Shown here one piece after another: positions 46,862 through 54,606 of a stretch of 64,000 nt of DNA (position 1 is the stretch's first letter; every line of letters starts with the position of its first letter). A program made the position numbers and the translations under genes. Source of the stretch: Pseudooceanicola sp. HF7 (GTDB lineage Bacteria; Pseudomonadota; Alphaproteobacteria; Rhodobacterales; Rhodobacteraceae). The notes under the pieces are model-generated. The model saw nothing but the letters and a program-made list of their open reading frames with translations. It was not told where the DNA came from and made no database searches. The stretch is from assembly GCF_011806405.1 (NCBI RefSeq), contig NZ_JAATOW010000005.1, forward strand, positions 113,267-177,266, in the 5' to 3' direction.

Positions 46862-46950
46862 CAAGCTGTTCCGCTTCCGGTGAGAACCCGGTGTGGGACG
46901 GACTTCCTCCCTGTCAGACTGGCCGCGCCCTTCGGGTGCGGCCTTTTTTG
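46862..46950 (+). ncRNA. Candidate small RNA with anti-Shine-Dalgarno loop and terminator
   Basis: The stretch ends in a textbook terminator (46921-46949). Just upstream, GAC-TTCCTCCCT-GTC can fold with the pyrimidine motif CTTCCTCCC exposed in a loop. Such anti-Shine-Dalgarno loops occur in alphaproteobacterial sRNAs such as the CcsR/cuckoo group. The 5' end is a guess, and no DUF1127 gene was found beside it, as would be usual for CcsR. It does not carry the signal-recognition-particle motif. Confidence 0.4.
46921..46949 (+). terminator. Strong Rho-independent terminator
   Basis: GGCCGCGCCC pairs with GGGTGCGGCC (one G-T) over a 3-base loop, followed by TTTTTT. No protein gene ends upstream on this strand, so it implies a non-coding transcript. 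Confidence 0.88.
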
Positions 46951-47336
46951 CGTCGAAATCTCCGCCTGTCATGGCCCGGGGGTGTCGGTCGCAAAGTCGT
47001 TACTTTCACTGTTGACGGTTCCCCGTAAACCACCTAGCGTCCCTATCAAATACAAGTCGGCCAGTCCGACGGGGAGAAAAAGTCGGGAAAGGGGTCCATT
47101 CGGGCTCCTTTTCTGCATCTGCCCCATCGGCCTATGCGGGTGCCGCGCCGGCTTGCGCGCGGGGCCACGGGTGCGGCGATCCCCGGACTGCAAGACGCGC
47201 GCTTCGACCCATCCTGCTGAAATTCGCCGATGCCGCTGAGATCCCAAGGAATTGACAGGCGCGCAGCGGCAAGGGGCCTGACACTTGTCCCTGCCCGTGC
47301 TAAGCGGACGAGGACAGAAGGAAAAACGGGACCGAC
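46950..47336. promoter_or_regulatory. Leader/promoter region of ialB
   Basis: 387 bases upstream of the IalB gene with no supportable frame. A plausible promoter is TTGACG-N17-TAGCGT (47012-47040), which would give a leader near 290 bases. A second TTGACA near 47252 lacks a -10. Confidence 0.4.
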
Positions 47337-47981
47337 ATGTCTGCAATCTTGAGAGTCACTACCGCCATGGCCCTGACCGGCCTGCTTGCCCTTCCCGCCT
47401 TTGCCCAGGAGGCCGCCCCTGAGCAGCCCGCCGGCGAGGCAGAAGATTTCAACGCCCTGCCGCTTGGCGAATCCGCCAATGAGGATCCGCAGCCCGGCCA
47501 GGTCTACATCAAGGAAGATGTGGGCGACTGGGCCCTGCAGTGCGTCCGCGCCGAGGAAGGCGAAGAAGAAGCCTGCCAGCTTTACCAGCTGATGCGCGAT
47601 GAGCAGGACAACCCCGTGGCAGAGATCATCGTCTACAAGGTCGATGACGACCCCCCCGCCGTGGCCGGCGCCAATATCGTCGCACCGCTTGAGACCCTGC
47701 TGCCCGCAGGCCTGGTGATGAGCGTCGATGGCGGTGAGCCGCGCAAATACCCCTTCGCGGTCTGCAACCGCGTCGGCTGCGTGTCCCGCATCGGGCTGAC
47801 CCAACAGGACCTGGACGCCTTCAAGCGTGGCAAGCAGGCCCAGCTGGTCATCCGCCCCTATGGCGCACCGCAGGTGGAAGTGAAGCTTCCGCTGTCGCTG
47901 AGCGGCTTCACCGATGGCTTCGCGAAATCCACTGTGATCCCCAAGCAGGCGCCCCAGCAAATGCCGGAACAGCAGCAGTAA
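47337..47981 (+). CDS. Invasion-associated locus B (IalB) family protein
   Basis: A 214-residue exported protein with a signal peptide (MSAILRVTTAMALTGLLALPAFAQ). The mature protein has the IalB core: VGDWALQCVRAEEGEEEACQLYQLM, followed by the paired-cysteine segment FAVCNRVGCVSRIGL. Four cysteines could form two disulfides. Despite the Bartonella-derived name, the family is widespread in free-living alphaproteobacteria with an unknown periplasmic role. The C-terminus is glutamine/proline-rich. A bidirectional terminator follows. Confidence 0.85.
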   Translation: MSAILRVTTAMALTGLLALPAFAQEAAPEQPAGEAEDFNALPLGESANEDPQPGQVYIKEDVGDWALQCVRAEEGEEEACQLYQLMRDEQDNPVAEIIVYKVDDDPPAVAGANIVAPLETLLPAGLVMSVDGGEPRKYPFAVCNRVGCVSRIGLTQQDLDAFKRGKQAQLVIRPYGAPQVEVKLPLSLSGFTDGFAKSTVIPKQAPQQMPEQQQ

Positions 47982-48011
47982 GCCGCGACGCCTGACAAGC
48001 CCAGAAATGCG

Positions 48012-48045
48012 AAACGCCGCCCCGCAGAGATGCGGGGCGGCGTTT
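48012..48045. terminator. Bidirectional terminator
   Basis: A 15-bp perfect stem, AAACGCCGCCCCGCA / TGCGGGGCGGCGTTT, with loop GAGA and T runs on both strands, between convergent ialB and the ketoacyl synthase gene. Confidence 0.9.
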
Positions 48046-48080
48046 TCATGTTGAGTGGTGTGAAGGCGGCGAGGCGCGCC

Positions 48081-49292
48081 TTAGCTTGCCCGGCGAAGGG
48101 CCAGCACGGCGTTCAGCCCGCCAAAGGCAAAGGCATTGGACAGCGCATATTCCACCTTGGCTTCGCGGGCCTCGTTCGGGACCACGTCCAGCGCGCATTC
48201 GGGATCGGGCTCTTCATAGCCGATGGTCGGGGCGATCACCCCGTCGCGCAGGGCCATGATGCAGGCCAGAAGCTCTACCGCGCCGGTGCCGCCGATCAGG
48301 TGACCATGCATCGACTTGGTGGAAGAGATCATCACCGTATCCGCATGCAGCCCGAAGACATCCGCCACGGCGGCGCTTTCGGTCTTGTCGTTGGCGGCGG
48401 TCCCGGTGCCATGGGCGTTGATATAGCCCACCTGCTCCGGCGTGATGCCCGCATCGCTCATGGCGCCGGCGATGGTGCGTGCCGCGCCCTGCTTGGAAGG
48501 CATGACGATGTCAGAGGCATCCGAGGTCATGGCGAAGCCGACCACCTCTGCCAGGATATCGGCGCCGCGCTTCTTGGCGTGTTCATATTCTTCAAAGACG
48601 AAGATCCCCGCGCCTTCGCCCTGGACCATGCCGTTGCGGTTGGCGCTGAAGGGGCGACAGGCGGTCTTGGACATGACGCGCATGCCTTCCCAGGCCTTCA
48701 CCCCGCCAAAGCACAACATGCTTTCGGAGCCGCCCGTGATCATCACCGGCGACATGCCCGTGCGCACCATCTGGAAGGCCTGGGCCATGGCGTGGTTGGA
48801 GCTTGCGCAGGCAGAGGACACCGTGAAGGTCGGGCCCTTCAGGTTGAATTCCATGCTGACATGGCTGGCCGCGGCATTGTTCATCAGCTTGGGCACGACG
48901 AAGGGGTGAACGCGGTTCTTGCCCTCTTCGTAGACCGAGCGATAATTCTCATCGATGGTGGTCATGCCGCCACCGGAATTGCCAAGGATGGCCCCGGTCT
49001 TGTGCGCCAGCTCACCGGCGAAGTTCAGGCCGGACTGGTTGATCGCCTCGCGCGCGGCGACCAGGGCGAACTGGGTGAAACGGTCGTAAAGCGCCATCTG
49101 CTGCCGGTTGAAGAGCCCTTCGGAGGAAAAGCCCTGGACCTGCGCGCCGATGCTGACCATGAGCCGGTCCGCATCGCGCACGTCCAGCGGCGCGATGCCA
49201 CAGCGGCCTTCGCGCATGGAGGCAAGCGTTTCGGCCACATCATGGCCGAGGGCATTGATCGTCCCTGCCCCGGTAATGACGACGCGTTTCAC
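48081..49292 (-). CDS. Beta-ketoacyl-ACP synthase (KAS II type)
   Basis: A 403-residue condensing enzyme with the nucleophile C162 in TVSSACASSNHA, histidines in NAHGTGT and STKSMHGHLIGGTG, and the C-terminal SNAFAFGGLNAVL loop. It resembles FabF but lies in an operon with a specialised ACP and lpxD, so it may extend the acyl chains used for lipid A rather than serve bulk fatty acid synthesis. Its start overlaps the ACP stop by 4 bases. Confidence 0.9.
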   Translation of the reverse strand: MKRVVITGAGTINALGHDVAETLASMREGRCGIAPLDVRDADRLMVSIGAQVQGFSSEGLFNRQQMALYDRFTQFALVAAREAINQSGLNFAGELAHKTGAILGNSGGGMTTIDENYRSVYEEGKNRVHPFVVPKLMNNAAASHVSMEFNLKGPTFTVSSACASSNHAMAQAFQMVRTGMSPVMITGGSESMLCFGGVKAWEGMRVMSKTACRPFSANRNGMVQGEGAGIFVFEEYEHAKKRGADILAEVVGFAMTSDASDIVMPSKQGAARTIAGAMSDAGITPEQVGYINAHGTGTAANDKTESAAVADVFGLHADTVMISSTKSMHGHLIGGTGAVELLACIMALRDGVIAPTIGYEEPDPECALDVVPNEAREAKVEYALSNAFAFGGLNAVLALRRAS

Positions 49293-49552
49293 GAATGCTG
49301 TTCCGCCACCAGCTTTTCGACCCCCGTGACGATGGACTTCACATCGGAGATGTCGAAATCGCTTTCACTGGGATCATTGGCGTTGAACGGGACCTGCACG
49401 TCAAAGGCTTCCTCGATCGCGAAGATGCTTTCGACCAGCCCCAGCGAGTCGATCCCCAGGTCTTCCAGCGTGTGGTCCATCGAGACGTCGGACGGCTCGA
49501 GAACGGCCTGTTCGGCGATGATCTCGACCACCTTCTGCTTGATTTCCGCCAT
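49289..49552 (-). CDS. Acyl carrier protein, possibly lipid A-dedicated
   Basis: An 87-residue acidic four-helix protein. The phosphopantetheine serine is S36 in DLGIDSLGLVESIFAIEEAF. It is longer than housekeeping ACP in the loop before helix 4 (FNANDPSESDFDISDVKSI), and resembles AcpXL-like proteins. The start at 49552 has GAGGGA upstream. It lies between lpxD and the ketoacyl synthase gene. Confidence 0.88.
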   Translation of the reverse strand: MAEIKQKVVEIIAEQAVLEPSDVSMDHTLEDLGIDSLGLVESIFAIEEAFDVQVPFNANDPSESDFDISDVKSIVTGVEKLVAEQHS

Positions 49553-49586
49553 GTCGGTGTCCCTCTTCCGAACGTTCAGCGCCGAT

Positions 49587-50678
49587 TTAGTCTTTCTCTC
49601 CGCGCTTGAAAACTGCTTTCTGTAGCTCTGCCACCTGTGCGGCAAGACGCGGCAGGCGCCGCAGCGCCTTGTAGCTGGCCATGTGCTGATCCATCTTGAC
49701 CGCCGGGCTGCCCATCACGAAACGGCCTGCCGGCACGTTCGACAGGATGGCCGAACCGCCACCCCCGATGACACCATCGCCGATCTTGAGGTTGTCCGCC
49801 ACACCGACCCTGCCCCCGAAAACGACATTGTTGCCGATCTGGGTGGAGCCCGCGATCCCCGCGAAAGCGGCGAACAGGCAGTCGCGCCCGATCACGCAGT
49901 TGTGTCCGATGTGGCAGTGATTGTCGATCTTGGTGCCCGATCCGATCTGGGTCGGGCGCACGGTGCCGGCATCCACGGCGACGAGGCTGCCAAGTTCCAC
50001 GTCATCGCCGATCACGACGGAGCCCAGCGAATGGATGCGCACCCAGGCCTGGGCCTCTGGCGTGAATTCGGAATCCAGCGTGGCGCGGGCGCGTTCGACG
50101 TTGCTTTCCTCTGGCGTGACAAAGCTGAAGCCGTCGCTGCCGATCACCGCGTTGGGATGGGCGATGAAGCGCGCGCCGATTTTCACGCGCGGCCCGATCC
50201 GCACACCCGGGTGCAGCAGCGCGCCGGGGCCGATCTGGACATCGGTGCCGAGGTGGCATTGCGGGCCGATGACGGTGCCCGCGCCGATCCGCACACCGGC
50301 GGCGATGATGGTATAGGGGCCAACGGAGACGTCGGCCTCTAGATGGGCGGAGGGATCGATGATGGCGGTGGAATGGATGCCGGGGGCGAAACCGGGGCCA
50401 GGATCCATCATCGCCGTCAGGCCGGACATGGCCATGCGCGGGCGCGGAGAAAACAGCGCCGCCTCAAGGCCATAGGTTTCCCAGTCCGCCCCTTCCCAGA
50501 GAATCGCGGCGCGGGCCTTGCCCTTGGGCAGGTCCTCGGCGAACTCGGGCTTCATGGCCAGCGCCAGGGTATCGGCCGTGGCCGAGGCGGGCTCTGCCAC
50601 GCCTGTGACCGTGAGGCTGGTATCGCCCAGGGCCTTGCAGCCCAGGGCTTCTGCGATGTCTTGAATGCTATGTGCCAT
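49587..50678 (-). CDS. lpxD: UDP-3-O-acylglucosamine N-acyltransferase
   Basis: A 363-residue acyltransferase of the Raetz pathway of lipid A synthesis. The N-terminal uridine-binding domain covers about 1-100, followed by a left-handed beta-helix of hexapeptide repeats (about 105-310). The catalytic histidine region is GTKIDNHCHIGHNCVIG. It uses an acyl-ACP donor, and the gene is followed 34 bases later by an ACP gene. The usual lpxA/fabZ neighbours are not here, so a second lpxD elsewhere is possible. Confidence 0.9.
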   Translation of the reverse strand: MAHSIQDIAEALGCKALGDTSLTVTGVAEPASATADTLALAMKPEFAEDLPKGKARAAILWEGADWETYGLEAALFSPRPRMAMSGLTAMMDPGPGFAPGIHSTAIIDPSAHLEADVSVGPYTIIAAGVRIGAGTVIGPQCHLGTDVQIGPGALLHPGVRIGPRVKIGARFIAHPNAVIGSDGFSFVTPEESNVERARATLDSEFTPEAQAWVRIHSLGSVVIGDDVELGSLVAVDAGTVRPTQIGSGTKIDNHCHIGHNCVIGRDCLFAAFAGIAGSTQIGNNVVFGGRVGVADNLKIGDGVIGGGGSAILSNVPAGRFVMGSPAVKMDQHMASYKALRRLPRLAAQVAELQKAVFKRGEKD

Positions 50679-50716
50679 TTGGCCGGACGCTCCCCATGCT
50701 GCCTGTCGGCACGGGT

Positions 50717-52336
50717 TTAGCCGCGAACCGGGTCCAGAGTCACCCCCTGGGCGGCAAGCGCATCCCAGATCTTCGCATCCCTGCCGTAGATATCCTGGCG
50801 GAAGCCGATCTGGCCCTTGGGGCTGACGACCGCTGTGCGGTAGATCAGGTGCACGGGCACATGGGTTTCCAGGTTCACCTGTGTCTCACGACCGCTGCGA
50901 AGGCGCGACTGGAAGAAGCTTTCGGGATCGTCTTCCTGGACCGCCAGCAGCGCATAGGCGAAATCGAAGGGATCCTGCAGGCGGATACAGCCGTGAGAGA
51001 AGGCGCGGACGTTGCGCTGGAACAGGCTTTTTGACGGCGTATCATGCAGATAGATGTTGTTCTTGTTCGGGAACATGAACTTCACCAGCCCAAGCGCATT
51101 GCTGTTGGAGGGCGGCTGTTTCATCGCGAAGGGGAAGTTGCTGGCATTGAACTGGGTCCAGTCCACTGCATCGCGCGGCACCACGCGACCGGCGCGGTCG
51201 ATGATGTTCAGCTGGGAGGCGGCATTGGGATTGCGCTGGATCTGGGGCAGGTATTCCCCCACCACGATGGAGCGCGGGACGTGCCAGGTCGGGTTGATGA
51301 TGAGATGCTCCATCTCATCGGAGAACTCCGGCGTGCGACGGCCATCGCGGTTGGCCCCGACGACGGAGCGGGTTTCAAAGGTGACATGGTCGAAATCCAC
51401 GATCCGGGCCGAGAAATCGGTCAGGTTCACCAGCACGTGGCGATCGCCGCGCGGCATGTTCAGCCAGCGTTCGCGCTCCAGCGCGACGGTGATGCTTTCC
51501 AGCCGTTCGGAGACGGGGATGTTGATCTGCTCCATGGTGGCGGGACCGGCCACACCATCCTCTGCCAGCCCGGTGTCACGCTGGAAGGCCGAGACGGCAG
51601 CTTCCATGGTGGCATCGTAAGAGGCAGAGACGCTGGGCTTCATGTAGCCAAGGGCGGTCAGGCGGTCGCGCAGCGCGATGACCTCGCGCCCGGTGGCGCC
51701 GGGTTTCAGCACGTCGATATGGACCTGCGCGCCGTAGCCGCCGCGCGCCATCATGTCCTGCAGACGGAACTTGGCCTTCAGCAGGCCCAGGTATTCCGCC
51801 GTCTGGGGCGGCAGCGCGCGGATGTAATCGGCCGGATCGCCGTTCTGCAGGCCATCAAGGTAGGTCGCAGCGGATTGCAGCGGCACCTTGCGCAGGATCA
51901 GCGGCACCACCTTCGACGGCGTCAGGATCCCGGTGTGCAAATCGCTGGCGAGGTCGAGGTAGATCTTGGACAGCTCGATCTCTAGCCGGGCGAGTTCTGC
52001 CGCGCCGCGCACGTTGCTCATCCGGGCGATCAGCGCATCGGGCTGGTACTTGCTTTCCGGCAGGCCATGCAGGGGCGCCATGCGCATCCCCATGATCAGG
52101 GCCGCGCGCCGCGCCTGGGAGGCCGAATCCCCGGCCGTCCAGATCGGGGCATAATCCCGTGCACGATAGTATTCCGAAAGCTCCGTATCCGAGGACAGCG
52201 CCTGCGCGAAGGCAAGGTTACGCGGCGTCACGTCAAGGCCTTGGGTGGTTTCCTGGGCGAGCGCCGGGCCGGACGCCATCAAAGTAAGCGCCAGCAGGGC
52301 GGCGCGCCCTGCCCGTCTTGGAATGGGTGCTTTCAT
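50717..52336 (-). CDS. L,D-transpeptidase, YcbB type
   Basis: A 539-residue exported peptidoglycan enzyme. A signal peptide covers residues 1-28 (ALLALTLMASGPALAQE), followed by an N-terminal scaffold domain (about 40-200). A peptidoglycan-binding PGB_1 domain (about 210-275, REVIALRDRLTALGYM ... AVSAFQRDTGLAEDGVAGPATM) comes next, then the YkuD catalytic domain (about 300-480) with the cysteine in FSHGCIRLQDP. It forms 3-3 cross-links. It is divergent from a MepK-like peptidase gene, the same pairing as ycbB-ycbK in enterics. Confidence 0.92.
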   Translation of the reverse strand: MKAPIPRRAGRAALLALTLMASGPALAQETTQGLDVTPRNLAFAQALSSDTELSEYYRARDYAPIWTAGDSASQARRAALIMGMRMAPLHGLPESKYQPDALIARMSNVRGAAELARLEIELSKIYLDLASDLHTGILTPSKVVPLILRKVPLQSAATYLDGLQNGDPADYIRALPPQTAEYLGLLKAKFRLQDMMARGGYGAQVHIDVLKPGATGREVIALRDRLTALGYMKPSVSASYDATMEAAVSAFQRDTGLAEDGVAGPATMEQINIPVSERLESITVALERERWLNMPRGDRHVLVNLTDFSARIVDFDHVTFETRSVVGANRDGRRTPEFSDEMEHLIINPTWHVPRSIVVGEYLPQIQRNPNAASQLNIIDRAGRVVPRDAVDWTQFNASNFPFAMKQPPSNSNALGLVKFMFPNKNNIYLHDTPSKSLFQRNVRAFSHGCIRLQDPFDFAYALLAVQEDDPESFFQSRLRSGRETQVNLETHVPVHLIYRTAVVSPKGQIGFRQDIYGRDAKIWDALAAQGVTLDPVRG

Positions 52337-52665
52337 TGCGTTCCGAGGTCCTTTTATTCTGCTCGTCGTGTTTGGAAACAGCGTTCCGTCAGTATCTTAC
52401 CGCTGTCCATTCACATAAAGGTCAACGCAATACCTCTTTTTCACAACGCAGCTTAGCGGCAACGGTTCCTTCCCGGAATGCGGGAATCCCCTACTTTTCT
52501 TGGCGAATTCTCGCCGAATTTACGGAAACTTCAGCCTGGTCGGGCAATGAAGGGTTTGAGACAAATCCTCCCTATGGCATAACGGACCTGCATCTGGGGA
52601 TGAGATGACACTGGAGCTGCGGACCACCGCGGCCCTAAAAACAAGAGCGACGGGACAGCGCTACA
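52337..52665. other. Divergent intergenic region
   Basis: 329 bases between the L,D-transpeptidase and MepK-like genes, more AT-rich than its flanks. A small hairpin GGCGA-ATTC-TCGCC lies at 52502-52515. No gene is seen; promoters for both genes are expected. Confidence 0.5.
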
Positions 52666-53235
52666 ATGAACGAGCAAGGCTTCGCGAGGATTTCGCGTCG
52701 CTCCCTTCTGGGAGCATTTGCGGCTACGGCCATCACAGCAGCACCGACCTTTTCGAAAGCCGCTGGCTTTCTGAGAAACGCAGGCGATATCAGACGGATC
52801 CAGATGTATTCCGCCCGGACGGGTGAACACCTGGACATGATCTACTGGATCGAGGGGGAATACCTCTCTGATGCGCTGAACGAGATCACCACATTCATGC
52901 GGGACTGGCGCAACAACCAGACCATCAAGATCGACCTGCGCACGGTCGATATCATGGCCGCCGCGCATAACCTGATGGATGTGAACGAACCCTACATGCT
53001 TCTGTCGGGCTATCGGTCGCCCCAGACCAACGCGATGCTGCGGGCCCGCTCCTCCGGCGTTGCAAAGAACTCGCTCCACATGAAGGGTCAGGCCGCGGAT
53101 CTTCGGCTGGCCTCGCGCAGTGTGAACCAGATGGCCCGCGCGGCCAGTTCCTGTCACGCCGGCGGCGTCGGTCGCTACAGCGGCTCCAACTTCGTGCACA
53201 TGGATTGCGGCCCCGTCCGCTCCTGGGGCGCCTGA
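52666..53235 (+). CDS. MepK/YcbK-like peptidoglycan endopeptidase (DUF882)
   Basis: A 189-residue protein with a twin-arginine signal (RISRRSLLGAFAATAITAAPTFSKAAG). The mature M15-type domain has zinc ligands in SLHMKGQAADLRL and FVHMDCG. In E. coli, MepK cuts the 3-3 cross-links made by L,D-transpeptidases, and the two genes are neighbours; the same pairing is seen here in divergent form. The ribosome site is weak. Confidence 0.88.
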   Translation: MNEQGFARISRRSLLGAFAATAITAAPTFSKAAGFLRNAGDIRRIQMYSARTGEHLDMIYWIEGEYLSDALNEITTFMRDWRNNQTIKIDLRTVDIMAAAHNLMDVNEPYMLLSGYRSPQTNAMLRARSSGVAKNSLHMKGQAADLRLASRSVNQMARAASSCHAGGVGRYSGSNFVHMDCGPVRSWGA

Positions 53236-53339
53236 GCCTGAAGGGGCCGGGCCGCAGCAGCGGCGGGCCCTCGACCACCTGGGACATCACCGGCCCCCAC
53301 CGCGCGGGGCCGTCCTGATCTGGTCCCGTCCGGATCTGC

Positions 53340-53367
53340 AAGGCCGCCACTTTCGGGCGGCCTTTTT
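53340..53367 (+). terminator. Terminator after MepK-like gene
   Basis: AAGGCCGCC pairs with GGCGGCCTT over a 7-base loop and is followed by TTT and a C. Confidence 0.85.
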
Positions 53368-53376
53368 CGTTTCATT

Positions 53377-54393
53377 TCAAGGTGTATAGGGCGCGCCCTT
53401 CACCCTGTGGCCGCCCAGATCCACGTCCTGTCCGGCCATGATCCTTGTGACCTGCGTCATGTCCATGTTGCGCCCTGTCAGCACGGTCGCCACAGGACCC
53501 GTCGCCGTGACCTTGCCTGACAAAAGCCCGGCGATCCCCACGACAGAGGCGCCCTCTGCCACCATGCGATCCTCGAAATAGAGCGCCTGCATGGCGTGGT
53601 AGATCTCTTCCTCTGTCAGCAGCACCACCTCATCCAGCAGCGCGGCGCAGATCGGCAGGGTCAGGGCATTGGCGGCCCCGATGCCGCCGCCCAGGCTGTC
53701 AGCCAGGCTTGCCACCTCTTCCACCGCGACCGGCTTGCCCGCCGCGATGGAGGCCGCCATGGCCGCGCCCCGGTCCATCGTCAGCCCGACGATCCGTAGA
53801 TCCGGGCGCAGGGCCTTGGCCGCCAGCGCCATGCCCGCGGCCAGCCCGCCGCCCGACAGCGGCACCAGCAGCAGGGAGAGCTCCGGCAGGGCCTCGACAA
53901 TCTCAAGTCCGATGGTGCCCTGGCCGGCGATCACGCCGGGATCGTCGAAGGGCGGGATCTCTGCCAGGCCCTCTTCGCGCGCCAGCCGCTGGCTTTCCGC
54001 ATGGGCGTCATCCTGACTGCGCCCGATGATGCGCACCTCTGCGCCCAGGGCGCGGATGCCCTCGACCTTCACCGGGGGCACCAGTTCGGACATGCAGACC
54101 ACCGAGCGCAGGCCCCGCGCCTGCGCCGCATAGGCCACCGCGCGGCCGTGGTTGCCGGTGGAACAACAGGTGACGCCAGCGACATCGGGCCCCAGACGCG
54201 CAATGGCATTGAGCGCGCCGCGCAGCTTGAAGGCGCCAGTGGGCTGGCAGATCTCAAGCTTCAGCCAGAGCGGCTGGCCGATCCTGTCCGACAGCGCCGA
54301 GGGCACAAGCGGCGTGCCATCCGCCTGCCCCTGGATCGCCTTTGCGGCCGCGCGGATCTGTGCCAGGCCGGGGGCCTCTTGCGGGACCCTCAT
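53377..54393 (-). CDS. eutB: EutB-like hydroxyectoine dehydratase (threonine dehydratase family)
   Basis: A 338-residue PLP enzyme. The PLP lysine is in TGAFKLRGA (about 60), the asparagine loop is STGNHGRA, and the glycine-rich phosphate loop is PLSGGGLAAG. Segments such as IPPFDDPGVIAGQGTIGLE and SLADSLGGGIG resemble EutB. It diverges from an ectoine hydrolase gene, which supports a hydroxyectoine role. No EutC partner (ornithine cyclodeaminase-like) is present here. A general threonine/serine dehydratase is the alternative. The start at 54393 is chosen by length; no good ribosome site is visible. Confidence 0.75.
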   Translation of the reverse strand: MRVPQEAPGLAQIRAAAKAIQGQADGTPLVPSALSDRIGQPLWLKLEICQPTGAFKLRGALNAIARLGPDVAGVTCCSTGNHGRAVAYAAQARGLRSVVCMSELVPPVKVEGIRALGAEVRIIGRSQDDAHAESQRLAREEGLAEIPPFDDPGVIAGQGTIGLEIVEALPELSLLLVPLSGGGLAAGMALAAKALRPDLRIVGLTMDRGAAMAASIAAGKPVAVEEVASLADSLGGGIGAANALTLPICAALLDEVVLLTEEEIYHAMQALYFEDRMVAEGASVVGIAGLLSGKVTATGPVATVLTGRNMDMTQVTRIMAGQDVDLGGHRVKGAPYTP

Positions 54394-54490
54394 GGCGCCC
54401 AATCTGCAAGCGGCGGCAAAGGGAAAGTGATTTGCATGGCGACGCTCCCCTGGGACGGATTGACGTTTCCGGAACGGAATTTTCCAATGA

Positions 54491-54592
54491 TGTGCACAAC
54501 GATACCCGAGTCGCAAACGATCCGCCGGGTCTGGGGCCTCTGCCCTTGCTCAACGCGCCTCGATCAGGCATCGCCAGAAACAAATGTACACA
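54491..54592. promoter_or_regulatory. Candidate GntR operators between eutB and doeA
   Basis: The divergent region has a perfect palindrome TGTGCACA (54491-54498) and a near-copy TGTACACA (54585-54592), the latter 14 bases before the doeA start. Both fit the TGT-N2-ACA core seen for FCD-type GntR regulators; the operon's own GntR gene is the likely binder. Confidence 0.45.
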
Positions 54593-54606
54593 AGTTGGAA
54601 TTTCAA

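Noticed and set aside
46698..46883. Short plus-strand frame of 61 codons
   Set aside because: No ribosome site, overlaps the sRNA candidate and has no recognisable features.
46862..46950. Identification as SRP RNA, 6S RNA or a CcsR RNA
   Set aside because: The SRP apical motif is absent, no 6S bulge could be shown, and no DUF1127 gene is adjacent; kept only as an unnamed candidate.
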